NCBI GenBank assembly: GCA_934477985.1
Contig: CAKSOR010000017.1
Coordinates: 1-14,810, forward strand
DNA from: an uncultured Eubacteriales bacterium
Lineage (GTDB): Bacteria > Bacillota > Clostridia > Oscillospirales > CAG-272
Direction of reading: 5' to 3'
Length of the DNA: 14,810 nucleotides
A program made the position numbers and the translations under genes. Below are positions 5,792-11,671 of this stretch, piece by piece (position 1 is the first letter of the stretch; every line of letters begins with the position of its first letter). A model generated the notes under the pieces. It saw only the letters and a list, made by a program, of their open reading frames with translations, had not been told where the DNA came from and made no database searches.

Positions 5792-6907
5792 TTATATCTC
5801 GGGAATGCTGATCTCGACCTCGCGTCCGATAGCGCTCGAACGCATAATTCCGTCTATAATCGCCTGATTCTTGATGATCTGGCTTGTCGGAACGGGTGCA
5901 TTGCCGTGGTTGCGTATCGCATCGAGGAACGAACCGATCTTGCGATCCCAAAGGCTGCCCTCGCCGGGTCTGTCCTTGAGAATCGGCACCTGATATTCGA
6001 TGCTCTGCCCCGCGCACTCGGTGTAAACCGTCATCGGACCGCCGACCGAGCCGTTCCAGCAGTCAGTCGAGGGAATTCTGAGTCCCGCCTTCGTGCCGAG
6101 AATTATCGTGTCACCGGGGGTGTTCATGTTCATCGCCCACGAAATGCGGAAGTCGAGCATGACTCCGCCCTCAAGACGGATGAACGCGCCCGCGAAATCG
6201 TCAACTCCGAACGCAGCCGCGATCTTTTCGGGCTGATCCTGACGGTATCTGTAAGTCTCGGGGTTTGTTCCGAAGAAATCGCTCTTGAATCCGCTGACCG
6301 TGAGAGGCGTCGGGTATCCGATCGCGTTGAGCACCATGTCGAGCGAATAGCATCCGATGTCGCCAAGAGCGCCGACTCCGGCGGTGTCGTCCTGGATGAA
6401 GGTAGTCTTCGAAGCTGATGCGGGGATTCCGCGACGGCGTCCGCCGCCGGTCTGGATGTAGTAGACGCGACCGAGCTCGCCCGACTCGACAATGCGCTTG
6501 ATCTGCTGCATGTTCTTGTCAAATCTCGGCTGGAAGCCGACGGTAAGGATCTTTCCGCTCTCCTTTTCGGCGCGGCACATCTCAACAGCCTCGTCGAGCG
6601 TGACCGAGAACGGCTTTTCGAGGAGGACATTGACGCCCTTCTTCAGCGCGTAGATGGTCGGCGCGGCGTGCTGGCGGTTGTATGTACAGACCGAAACGCC
6701 GTCGAGCGTCTCCTTGTCGAGCATTTCCTCGTGATTTTCGTAGAATTTCGCGCCTTCGATGCCGAATTCCTTCGCGAAAGCCTCAGCTTTACCGGGAATT
6801 ATATCGCAGAGCGCGACGATTTCAATGTCATTGCGGTTCTTGTACGCGCCCATGTGAGCGTGCGCGATGCCGCCTGTTCCGATTATTCCGATACGGAGCT
6901 TGTCCAT
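5792..6907 (-). CDS. Gfo/Idh/MocA family NAD(P)-dependent oxidoreductase
   Basis: A 371-residue sugar or inositol dehydrogenase-type protein. The Rossmann domain starts LRIGIIGTGGIAHAHM (4-19) with the G-x-G-x-x-A dinucleotide motif. GVNVLLEKPFSVTLDEA (91-107) carries the conserved EKP lysine (98) of the active site. The second domain has GALGDIGCYSLDMV (179-192): Asp183 and Asp190 are conserved, while the position often occupied by His reads Cys-Tyr here, a variant seen in part of the family. The substrate cannot be predicted; members act on sugars, inositols, sugar acids or sugar nucleotides. AAGGAG at 6916-6921 supports the ATG at 6907. It has its own strong promoter, a palindrome in the leader and a terminator behind it, so it is probably a single regulated gene. 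No sugar transporter or kinase lies nearby to suggest the substrate. Confidence 0.93.
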   Translation of the reverse strand: MDKLRIGIIGTGGIAHAHMGAYKNRNDIEIVALCDIIPGKAEAFAKEFGIEGAKFYENHEEMLDKETLDGVSVCTYNRQHAAPTIYALKKGVNVLLEKPFSVTLDEAVEMCRAEKESGKILTVGFQPRFDKNMQQIKRIVESGELGRVYYIQTGGGRRRGIPASASKTTFIQDDTAGVGALGDIGCYSLDMVLNAIGYPTPLTVSGFKSDFFGTNPETYRYRQDQPEKIAAAFGVDDFAGAFIRLEGGVMLDFRISWAMNMNTPGDTIILGTKAGLRIPSTDCWNGSVGGPMTVYTECAGQSIEYQVPILKDRPGEGSLWDRKIGSFLDAIRNHGNAPVPTSQIIKNQAIIDGIMRSSAIGREVEISIPEI

Positions 6908-6926
6908 AATTTTATCTCCTTAACGA

Positions 6927-6940
6927 TTGCCCGCGGGCAA
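6927..6940. promoter_or_regulatory. 14-bp perfect palindrome, candidate operator in the oxidoreductase leader
   Basis: TTGCCCGCGGGCAA reads the same on both strands. It sits about 9-22 bases downstream of the predicted transcription start and just before the ribosome binding site, where a dimeric repressor would block transcription. LacI-, GntR- or DeoR-type regulators use such sites; which one is unknown. Confidence 0.55.
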
Positions 6941-6955
6941 ATTATCTATGTAATT

Positions 6956-6984
6956 ATGATACCACATTTTGTTCGTTTTGTCAA
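6956..6984 (-). promoter_or_regulatory. Predicted promoter of the Gfo/Idh/MocA gene
   Basis: On the minus strand TTGACA (6984-6979), a 17-base spacer and TATCAT (6961-6956), with TG before the -10 (TGTGGTATCAT). A near-consensus sigma-A promoter; predicted start near 6949. Confidence 0.82.
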
Positions 6985-7012
6985 GAGCTTTTCGCGTTTT
7001 TTTCAAATTAAT

Positions 7013-7531
7013 TCACATCACGAAGCCGCGACCGTCTCCGCCGCCGCCAATCCGGCTGTTTATCGCCGAAATCATCGCCTCGTCGGGCTCAAAACGCACC
7101 TCGATCAGCTTCTCGCCGTCAGCAAAGAGCAGCACCCACTGCGCTTCTTTTCCCATATTCTGGCAATAATTGAATCTGTTGGCGGTCGAACCGTATTTTT
7201 TCTGGAAATCCGGTTCGCCAGTCAGCTTGAAGAGCGCTTTCACCTTGCTCAGCGCGACATGCGCAACCTTAGCCTCGCGGCTGCCCTGAGCTTTGAAAAT
7301 CAGCAGATCGGTGTCGCCCGAATCGTCGTCCTCGAGCACGTAGCGAAATTTCGACAGCCCGAACCGGATCAGAATCTGCAATCCGATGACCATCAGACCG
7401 ATCGCGACGACCTGAACCACCGCGCGGAACGCAAATTCCATCGCCGAGGTCATCCACAAAAGCACCGCCAGAACCATGAAAACGAACGAGATCTTGCGCG
7501 CTTTTCCATTTTCTTTCGGCATGCAGGTCAT
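7013..7531 (-). CDS. Uncharacterised two-TM membrane protein
   Basis: A 172-residue protein not recognised as a named family. After a short basic start (MPKENGKARK) it has two hydrophobic helices, about 13-30 (ISFVFMVLAVLLWMTSAM) and 36-56 (AVVQVVAIGLMVIGLQILIRF), separated by a very short turn. A soluble domain of about 115 residues follows, facing the cytoplasm if the positive-inside rule holds. Its pattern (FRYVLEDDDSGDTDLLIFKAQGSREAKVAHVAL, split here at no natural break) suggests alternating beta strands, as in PH-like domains of small membrane proteins, but this is only an impression. It ends in a Gly-rich tail (GGGGDGRGF). AAGGAGG at 7538-7544 fixes the ATG at 7531. It begins 15 bases after the phosphoesterase stop and its ribosome binding site abuts that stop, so the two form one operon. 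Confidence 0.7.
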   Translation of the reverse strand: MTCMPKENGKARKISFVFMVLAVLLWMTSAMEFAFRAVVQVVAIGLMVIGLQILIRFGLSKFRYVLEDDDSGDTDLLIFKAQGSREAKVAHVALSKVKALFKLTGEPDFQKKYGSTANRFNYCQNMGKEAQWVLLFADGEKLIEVRFEPDEAMISAINSRIGGGGDGRGFVM

Positions 7532-7546
7532 AATTTTCCTCCTTAA

Positions 7547-8053
7547 TTATATCTCGCCGTGCGAGAGGTAGATCGTGCCGTCCTTTATCTCGAGCAGACC
7601 GAACGAATTGACGCCATCCGGCGGAAGTCCGATGCTGCCGGGATTAAAGACCCGAAGCGGCTTTTTCCCGTCCTCAGCGGGCAGATAATTGTCGGCGCGG
7701 CGGTGCGTGTGACCGTAAAGCGCCACATCCGCTCCGATCGAACGCGCGTACTGATTCAGAACATCTCCGGTCAGCTTGACCATATACTTGTGTCCGTGAA
7801 CTATCAGGATTCTGACGCCGTCAAACCCGAGCAGCTTTTCAAATGTCGACTTGTCCGCCGCGTCGACGCCCGAATCGCAGTTTCCTGCGACCGCGTAGAG
7901 CGGCAGCCCGACCTCATCCGCCAGAGATTTCGCGCCCCGGATGCCGTCGCCGAGGAAGATGATCCCGTCGAGCCCCGTCCCGCGGTTCCGTTCGAGCGCC
8001 CGCCGCATGTTGTCGGTCGCGCCGTGCGAATCAGAAAAAATTATAAACCTCAT
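7547..8053 (-). CDS. YfcE/MJ0936-type metallophosphoesterase
   Basis: A 168-residue calcineurin-like phosphoesterase of the small YfcE/YsnB group, which hydrolyses phosphodiester bonds with a two-metal centre; the natural substrate is generally unknown. The full ligand set is visible: Asp8 and His10 in FSDSHG, Asp36 in FLGDGIRG, Asn58 in AVAGNCD, His86 in IVHGHKY, and His115/His117 in LYGHTHRR, with the late NPGS motif (137-140). Length is normal. I chose the ATG at 8053 because MRFIIFSDSHG starts the fold directly and GGAGG lies at 8058-8062; an upstream in-frame start (8125) would add an unrelated tail across the divergent promoter region. It is first in an operon with the two-TM protein and is divergent from the small-protein operon at 8120. 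Confidence 0.93.
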   Translation of the reverse strand: MRFIIFSDSHGATDNMRRALERNRGTGLDGIIFLGDGIRGAKSLADEVGLPLYAVAGNCDSGVDAADKSTFEKLLGFDGVRILIVHGHKYMVKLTGDVLNQYARSIGADVALYGHTHRRADNYLPAEDGKKPLRVFNPGSIGLPPDGVNSFGLLEIKDGTIYLSHGEI

Positions 8054-8085
8054 TGTACCTCCGAATTTTCCGCCGCCGCGGCGAA

Positions 8086-8091
8086 TATAAT
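8086..8091 (+). promoter_or_regulatory. Possible -10 element of the three-gene small-protein operon
   Basis: TATAAT stands alone 29 bases before the likely start codon. The -35 position (8063-8068, GAATTT) does not match sigma-A, and the spacer is very GC-rich (CGCCGCGGCG palindrome at 8074-8083). The promoter may be weak, activator-dependent or read by another sigma factor. Confidence 0.35.
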
Positions 8092-8119
8092 ATGTTGAAA
8101 AAATGAAAGGGTGATGACC

Positions 8120-8371
8120 ATGCAAATTGATAAAACCATGCTCGACCAGCTGCTCAGCCTCGACGACCAGACCCTCGCGCGCACAATAACGCTGCTTGCC
8201 GACGCCGCCGGGATCGACCGCCGCAGCGCGAACGCCGCGATAGCCGACCTCAGACTCGTCAGGTCAAGCCTCGGCAACGCCACAAATGACGATATCCAGA
8301 AAGCGGCAGCGATGCTCGGGGAGGATCGCGTCCGGGCGCTGACGGCGATGTTCGGACGGAACAATGGCTGA
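8120..8371 (+). CDS. Small helical protein of unknown function, first of a three-gene operon
   Basis: An 83-residue soluble protein that I cannot assign to a family. It reads as a run of amphipathic helices: MLDQLLSLDDQTLARTITLLADAAG, then RRSANAAIADLRLVRSSLG, then DDIQKAAAMLGEDRVRALTAMFG, ending GRNNG. There is no signal peptide, Cys or membrane segment. Of three possible starts (GTG 8111, ATG 8114, ATG 8120) the last is best spaced from AAAGGG at 8106-8111. Its last 8 bases overlap the next gene, so translation is probably coupled. The tail pattern (alternating leucines, M-L-G-x-D) resembles the start of the second protein in the operon, which also has short L-x-x-I/M-x-x-x-A helices. A joint complex is possible. 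The unit diverges from the phosphoesterase gene. I recall similar small proteins in Clostridia but no known function. Confidence 0.72.
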   Translation: MQIDKTMLDQLLSLDDQTLARTITLLADAAGIDRRSANAAIADLRLVRSSLGNATNDDIQKAAAMLGEDRVRALTAMFGRNNG

Positions 8372-8702
8372 TGATCTCTCGTCGAAGCTGAACGGCATTC
8401 TGTCCGACCCGGCGGCGCTTCAGCAGATAATGTCAGTCGCGTCGGGGCTGATGGGTCAGCCTAAAAGCGCGGAAGGCAGCCCGCCGCCTGAATCTCCCGG
8501 AGAACCGTCGATGCCGGCGTTATCTGACAATGTCACAAATCGTCAGCCCGCATTCCCTGTGAACTCGATTCCGAAGCTGCCGAAGGACGAACGCTGCGAG
8601 CTGCTGTCGGCGCTGAAACCCTTCCTCCGCGAGGAGCGCGCCAGCAAAGTCGACATGCTGATTCGTGTTTTACAGATTTCGAAATTAGTCAAAAGGCGCT
8701 GA
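8364..8702 (+). CDS. Small protein with acidic N-terminus and basic helical C-terminus, second of the operon
   Basis: A 112-residue soluble protein of unknown function. Three parts can be seen: an N-terminal helical segment (1-32, DDLSSKLNGILSDPAALQQI, then MSVASGLMGQ); a Pro/Ser-rich disordered linker (about 33-70); and a C-terminal segment (72-112) with the order D-E-R-C-E-L-L-S-A-L-K-P-F-L-R-E-E-R and a closing ISKLVKRR. The C-terminal K/R-x-x-L-L-x-A-L-K-P-(F/Y)-L-x-x-x-R pattern recurs, as I remember it, in small clostridial proteins found beside hydrophobic Leu-rich ones like the next gene product. It overlaps the first gene by 8 bases and ends 12 bases before the third, so all three are surely one transcript. 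The ATG at 8364 has GGACGGA upstream (8355-8361). Function is not known; adaptor between a soluble and a membrane partner is one possibility. Confidence 0.72.
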   Translation: MADDLSSKLNGILSDPAALQQIMSVASGLMGQPKSAEGSPPPESPGEPSMPALSDNVTNRQPAFPVNSIPKLPKDERCELLSALKPFLREERASKVDMLIRVLQISKLVKRR

Positions 8703-8714
8703 GGAGGTCAGAAA

Positions 8715-9134
8715 ATGTACACACGCTGCCCCGACGACCGTCGATCACAGCCGAACCCGCCGGAGAATTACGCCGGAACGTTCATAAATACACAGAATGA
8801 CTGCCAGAACGAGCGTCCCGAACCGCCGTGTCAGCCGCGGTTCGAGTTCGACGACCAGTTCCAGGATAACTGCCAGCCGCCATGCCAGCCGTCCGATGAG
8901 CTCCCATGCCGTCCCGAACCTCCCTGCCCGTCCGACCACCGCGACGAGCATCGGCGCGGAAAGCACGATGACAAGGGGATCCTCGGCGGACTGCTCGGCA
9001 GATTCGGGAATTTCGATCTCGACGACCTGCTGCTTCTCGGACTTATCTTCCTGCTGGCAAACGGCCGCGGCGATTCCGACAACTCAGACGATCTGCTGTT
9101 GATTCTCGGTCTGCTGTTCTTTATGGGATTCTGA
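8715..9134 (+). CDS. Cys/Pro-rich protein with Leu-rich hydrophobic tail, third of the operon
   Basis: A 139-residue protein of unusual composition and no known function. Residues 1-80 are polar and disordered, with seven cysteines (5, 30, 39, 53, 57, 65, 71), mostly in a PPC or CQP context (CQPPCQPSDELPCRPEPPCP). A His/Arg/Lys/Asp-rich patch follows (74-87), then a Gly/Phe segment (GILGGLLGRFGNF). The C-terminus has two short hydrophobic runs, DLDDLLLLGLIFLLA (101-115) and DDLLLILGLLFFMGF (125-139), separated by an Asp/Asn/Ser turn; each is short for a normal transmembrane helix. Similar DDLLLLGLIFLL tails are, from memory, recurrent in spore-forming Clostridia, which hints at a spore-coat, forespore-membrane or envelope role; this is inference. 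Strong GAGGAGG at 8701-8707, ATG at 8715. A perfect hairpin terminator follows. Confidence 0.75.
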   Translation: MYTRCPDDRRSQPNPPENYAGTFINTQNDCQNERPEPPCQPRFEFDDQFQDNCQPPCQPSDELPCRPEPPCPSDHRDEHRRGKHDDKGILGGLLGRFGNFDLDDLLLLGLIFLLANGRGDSDNSDDLLLILGLLFFMGF

Positions 9135-9146
9135 CATAAAACATTG

Positions 9147-9184
9147 TCTGCGAAAGTGATAAATATCACTTTCGCAGATTTTTT
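9147..9184 (+). terminator. Strong rho-independent terminator closing the small-protein operon
   Basis: Perfect 14-bp arms (9147-9160 and 9165-9178) around an AAAT loop, followed by six Ts (9179-9184). It begins 12 bases after the third gene's stop. The convergent gene ends at 9222; on that strand the hairpin has no clean U-run. Confidence 0.95.
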
Positions 9185-9221
9185 CAAAACGCTGATTCAA
9201 CGCCGTTTATTCAGCTTATTC

Positions 9222-10172
9222 TTAAGGATTATAAAGCCCGTCCGCGTTCCAGACCGACGGATCGGTCGAGAAGCTGACTGTTTCACAGGAGTAGAGCAAT
9301 TCATCGCCGTGCCAGACGCTCTGTGAGAGGACGACATTGTACTCAAGCGAAATCAGATACTCCTCGCGCGTACCGAGGTAATTGTCGCTGAACGCCGCGA
9401 AATAGACATTCCCCGCCTCGGTCTGCGTCATCGTCAGCTCCGGATCTGCGAACCGAGCGTCGGCTTCCTCGTAAAACGCGGCGGCAAGCGGCTCAGTATA
9501 CTGATCGGTGACCTCCGGAGTTCCGGTCTCAATCGGCTTCGGTTCGACCTGCTCAGTATCTGCCGGCAAAGTCTCGTCAGCCTCAGACGGCGCGTGCGAC
9601 TCGAGCACCGAGAGCAGCTCCGCGATCGACGGAAGCCCCGCTGCGCTCTCCGGTGAAACCGATCCGGCGCGCGGGACGCTCCGGGACTCGCCTGTCCGGT
9701 CGTCGAGAATGTAGACCGTCGTGTCGTAAATCATCAACTGAACGCGTTCATTTTTGCCGTCAGAAGCCGTCTCGCGGACCTCAATCCGTGCCTTTTCGCC
9801 GGAGCGGCTGAGTGTCACGCTCACCGGAGAATCGCTCTGACCGTACCTGACAAGCAGCTCCTGCCGATAGCCCGGAAGCTCCGGCTCGTCAAGGAGCGCC
9901 TTGCGCAGATTGGAATAGTTCAGTTCGAAACCTATCGAGTCGCCGTCGACCGGTCGGTCGGTCATTATCATACCCGCGAGCCCGTCGGCGTCGATCGAAG
10001 TCTCGGTGTCGCGGCTGTTCTGATCTATCCCAAGCAGCCCCGCGAGCCCTGCCGGAATCGTCACAAGCCTCACTGAGTACATCCACAGCAGCATTCCGCT
10101 GAATACGACCAACAGGAAAAACAGGATCAGAACCGTTCCGACGATCCGCCCGCGCTCTTCAGGCGTTCTCAT
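9222..10172 (-). CDS. Single-pass membrane protein with extracytoplasmic domain, partner of the TagO/WecA-like gene
   Basis: A 316-residue protein of unknown family. A short basic N-terminus (MRTPEERGR) precedes one hydrophobic helix (about 11-33, VGTVLILFFLLVVFSGMLLW), with the rest predicted outside the cell. The external part contains two folded-looking regions (about 75-165 with NYSNLRKALLDEPELPGY and strands such as RVQLMIYDTTVYIL; and about 225-316 with YLGTREEYLISLEYNVVLSQ) joined by an acidic, Pro/Thr/Glu-rich linker (about 180-222). No catalytic motif is recognised, and LytR-CpsA-Psr motifs are absent. Its start overlaps the end of the upstream transferase gene by 14 bases, so translation is likely coupled; its own ribosome binding site is weak. 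The link suggests a role in envelope polymer assembly or its monitoring, without proof. Confidence 0.72.
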   Translation of the reverse strand: MRTPEERGRIVGTVLILFFLLVVFSGMLLWMYSVRLVTIPAGLAGLLGIDQNSRDTETSIDADGLAGMIMTDRPVDGDSIGFELNYSNLRKALLDEPELPGYRQELLVRYGQSDSPVSVTLSRSGEKARIEVRETASDGKNERVQLMIYDTTVYILDDRTGESRSVPRAGSVSPESAAGLPSIAELLSVLESHAPSEADETLPADTEQVEPKPIETGTPEVTDQYTEPLAAAFYEEADARFADPELTMTQTEAGNVYFAAFSDNYLGTREEYLISLEYNVVLSQSVWHGDELLYSCETVSFSTDPSVWNADGLYNP

Positions 10173-11310
10173 TGCTCTTTTGCTTGTCCGGCGACTTTTC
10201 GACCGTCGCTACCTGCTGGAGCACCGGATTGTCAGGCTTTTCCGCGTTCTTTTCCTCGTCATGCTCAAAGACCAGCCCCATCTTGCAGCGCTCGTCCGAA
10301 CGGCGCACAATCAGGAAATTGATGAGGAATATCGCGAATCCCGCGACGATAATGATTGCCGCGCGGTAAAACTGCTCCTCGGTGACAAGCAGCGCCGACG
10401 CGCCGAGAATTCCGCAGATCGCGTAGAGAATGCGCACCGACTGCTTCTGGTTGAAGCCCATGTCGATAAGCCTGTGATGCAGATGCCCGCGGTCAGCCGA
10501 GAACGGAGATTTTCCGTGCAGAATGCGGCGGATGAACGCGAACGCCGTGTCGAAAATCGGCAGTCCGAAGATCGAGAGCGGAATCATGAACGAGACGACA
10601 GTGTGCAGCTTGAAGACGCCGCTCACTGAGATGACCGCCATCGTGTAGCCGAGGAAAAGCGCTCCGGTGTCGCCCATGAATATTCTCGCCGGGTTTGAGT
10701 TGAAAGGCAGGAAGCCGATGCACGCGCCGACAACGACCGCGGTCAGTATGGCGACGTAGAATTCACCCTTCAGTATCATGACGAACAGAAGCGAGACCGA
10801 GCAGATAGCCGAGACCCCGCAGGCGAGTCCGTCAAGCCCATCGATGAGATTTATCGCGTTCGTGAGCCCGACAATCCAGATTATCGTGATCGGCACAGAA
10901 AACGCGCCGAAACTGATGTAAGTTCCGAAAAAGTTTACAAATTCGACGACGACGCCCTGAGATACCGCGATGAACGCTACGCCGATCTGCGCCGCCAGCT
11001 TTATCCAGGCGTTGATGCGGAAGATGTCGTCGATAACTCCGACCGCGACGATGACCAGACCTCCGAGCCAGATCGCGACGAGTTCGGGTCTGACCTCGCA
11101 GAAAACGAGGGTCGCGATTACGAAGCCCGCGAATATAGCGAGTCCGCCGATGCGCGGCGTGGGTTTCTTGTGCATGCGCCGGTTGTCGCGCGGAACGTCG
11201 ATCGCGCCGATCTTGTAGGCGAGAACGCTGACCGCGGGCGTCGTCGTGAAGGCGATCAGCCCGGCTAGTACCATCGCCGCGAGGATGTAAATAATATCAT
11301 TTATCTGCAT
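10159..11310 (-). CDS. TagO/WecA/MraY-type polyprenyl-phosphate glycosyl-1-phosphate transferase
   Basis: A 383-residue polytopic membrane enzyme that moves a sugar-1-phosphate (typically GlcNAc-1-P) from its UDP form to undecaprenyl phosphate on the inner membrane face, the first step in teichoic acid or another envelope glycan. Family motifs in order: VPRDNRRMHKKPTPRIGGLA (39-58), GVIDD (91-95, Mg2+-binding Asp pair), NAINLIDGLDGLACG (151-165), FMGDTGALFLGY (211-222), and SADRGHLHHRLIDMG (271-285) with the HLHH motif of the WecA/TagO branch, which separates it from true MraY. About ten hydrophobic helices are spread over residues 5-335. A charged tail of about 45 residues follows. ATG at 11310 with AAGGACGG upstream. 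I found no convincing promoter in the long leader. It overlaps the next gene by 14 bases. Confidence 0.93.
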   Translation of the reverse strand: MQINDIIYILAAMVLAGLIAFTTTPAVSVLAYKIGAIDVPRDNRRMHKKPTPRIGGLAIFAGFVIATLVFCEVRPELVAIWLGGLVIVAVGVIDDIFRINAWIKLAAQIGVAFIAVSQGVVVEFVNFFGTYISFGAFSVPITIIWIVGLTNAINLIDGLDGLACGVSAICSVSLLFVMILKGEFYVAILTAVVVGACIGFLPFNSNPARIFMGDTGALFLGYTMAVISVSGVFKLHTVVSFMIPLSIFGLPIFDTAFAFIRRILHGKSPFSADRGHLHHRLIDMGFNQKQSVRILYAICGILGASALLVTEEQFYRAAIIIVAGFAIFLINFLIVRRSDERCKMGLVFEHDEEKNAEKPDNPVLQQVATVEKSPDKQKSNENA

Positions 11311-11402
11311 AACTTTTTACCGTCCTTGTTGGAGTTTGCAAGGTTAGACGAGAATTTCGCGAAAAAGTTCCCATATCCGCGAAAATTTTCGCGTTTTTTT
11401 CG

Positions 11403-11438
11403 AAAAAATACCTGAAAGACGCCGTCAGGAGTATTTTT
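11403..11438 (-). terminator. Possible terminator downstream of the aminotransferase gene
   Basis: On the minus strand CCTGA/TCAGG (11429-11425 and 11415-11411) form a stem with a 9-base loop, followed by TATTTTTT ending at 11403; flanking A/T runs extend the pairing with a 2-base bulge. It lies more than 230 bases after the aminotransferase stop and in the leader region of the TagO/WecA-like gene, so it could also act as an attenuator. Confidence 0.4.
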
Positions 11439-11615
11439 GTCAATGAAACGAGTCTCAAACTGGAAATTTTTGTAAAGCAGTCGGTGAAATCCAACTACTT
11501 TTATAAAAGCAATCAATCCGCAAAGTCAGAGTGCACGGCACGTAAGTCCGATCCGATAAATCTCAGCGGAACTTGCGGCAAAACAGTTGTTTAAGGCTTT
11601 AGCGGATAGAGAGGT

Positions 11616-11661
11616 GTCGGGGAGGAAGGTGCCTTTCTCGAAAGGCACCTTCCTCCCTGAC
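11616..11661. repeat. Long inverted repeat, 21-bp arms, near the aminotransferase 3' end
   Basis: Arms 11616-11636 and 11641-11661 are complementary except for one G-U position, with the loop CTCG. The core is GGAGGAAGGTGCCTTT. It starts 10 bases after the aminotransferase stop in the direction of transcription. No U-run follows on either strand, so it is not a standard terminator. It may stabilise the mRNA 3' end or be a copy of a dispersed intergenic repeat. Confidence 0.85.
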
Positions 11662-11671
11662 AAGCTGACAA

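Larger units (their letters stand above)
11311..11671. other. 361-base region without a gene, rich in hairpins
   Basis: No frame here has a supported start and ribosome binding site. It holds a CGCGAAAATTTTCGCG palindrome followed by seven Ts (11378-11400), a hairpin with a minus-strand U-run (11403-11438) and a 21-bp-arm inverted repeat (11616-11661). It should contain the promoter of the TagO/WecA-like gene, but I could not identify one: TTGACA at 11442-11437 (minus strand) has no -10 at a useful distance. Confidence 0.6.

Noticed and set aside
6668..7546. Plus-strand open frame of 292 codons across the oxidoreductase start and two-TM gene
   Set aside because: It runs through a strong promoter and two well-supported minus-strand genes; the product has no recognisable motif.
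8054..8125. Upstream start for the YfcE-type phosphoesterase
   Set aside because: The extra residues match nothing in the family and overlap the divergent operon; GGAGG points to the ATG at 8053.
11378..11400. CGCGAAAATTTTCGCG plus T7 as a plus-strand terminator
   Set aside because: No plus-strand gene precedes it for more than 2 kb and a strong terminator already closes the last one, so I list it only as a structure of unknown role.
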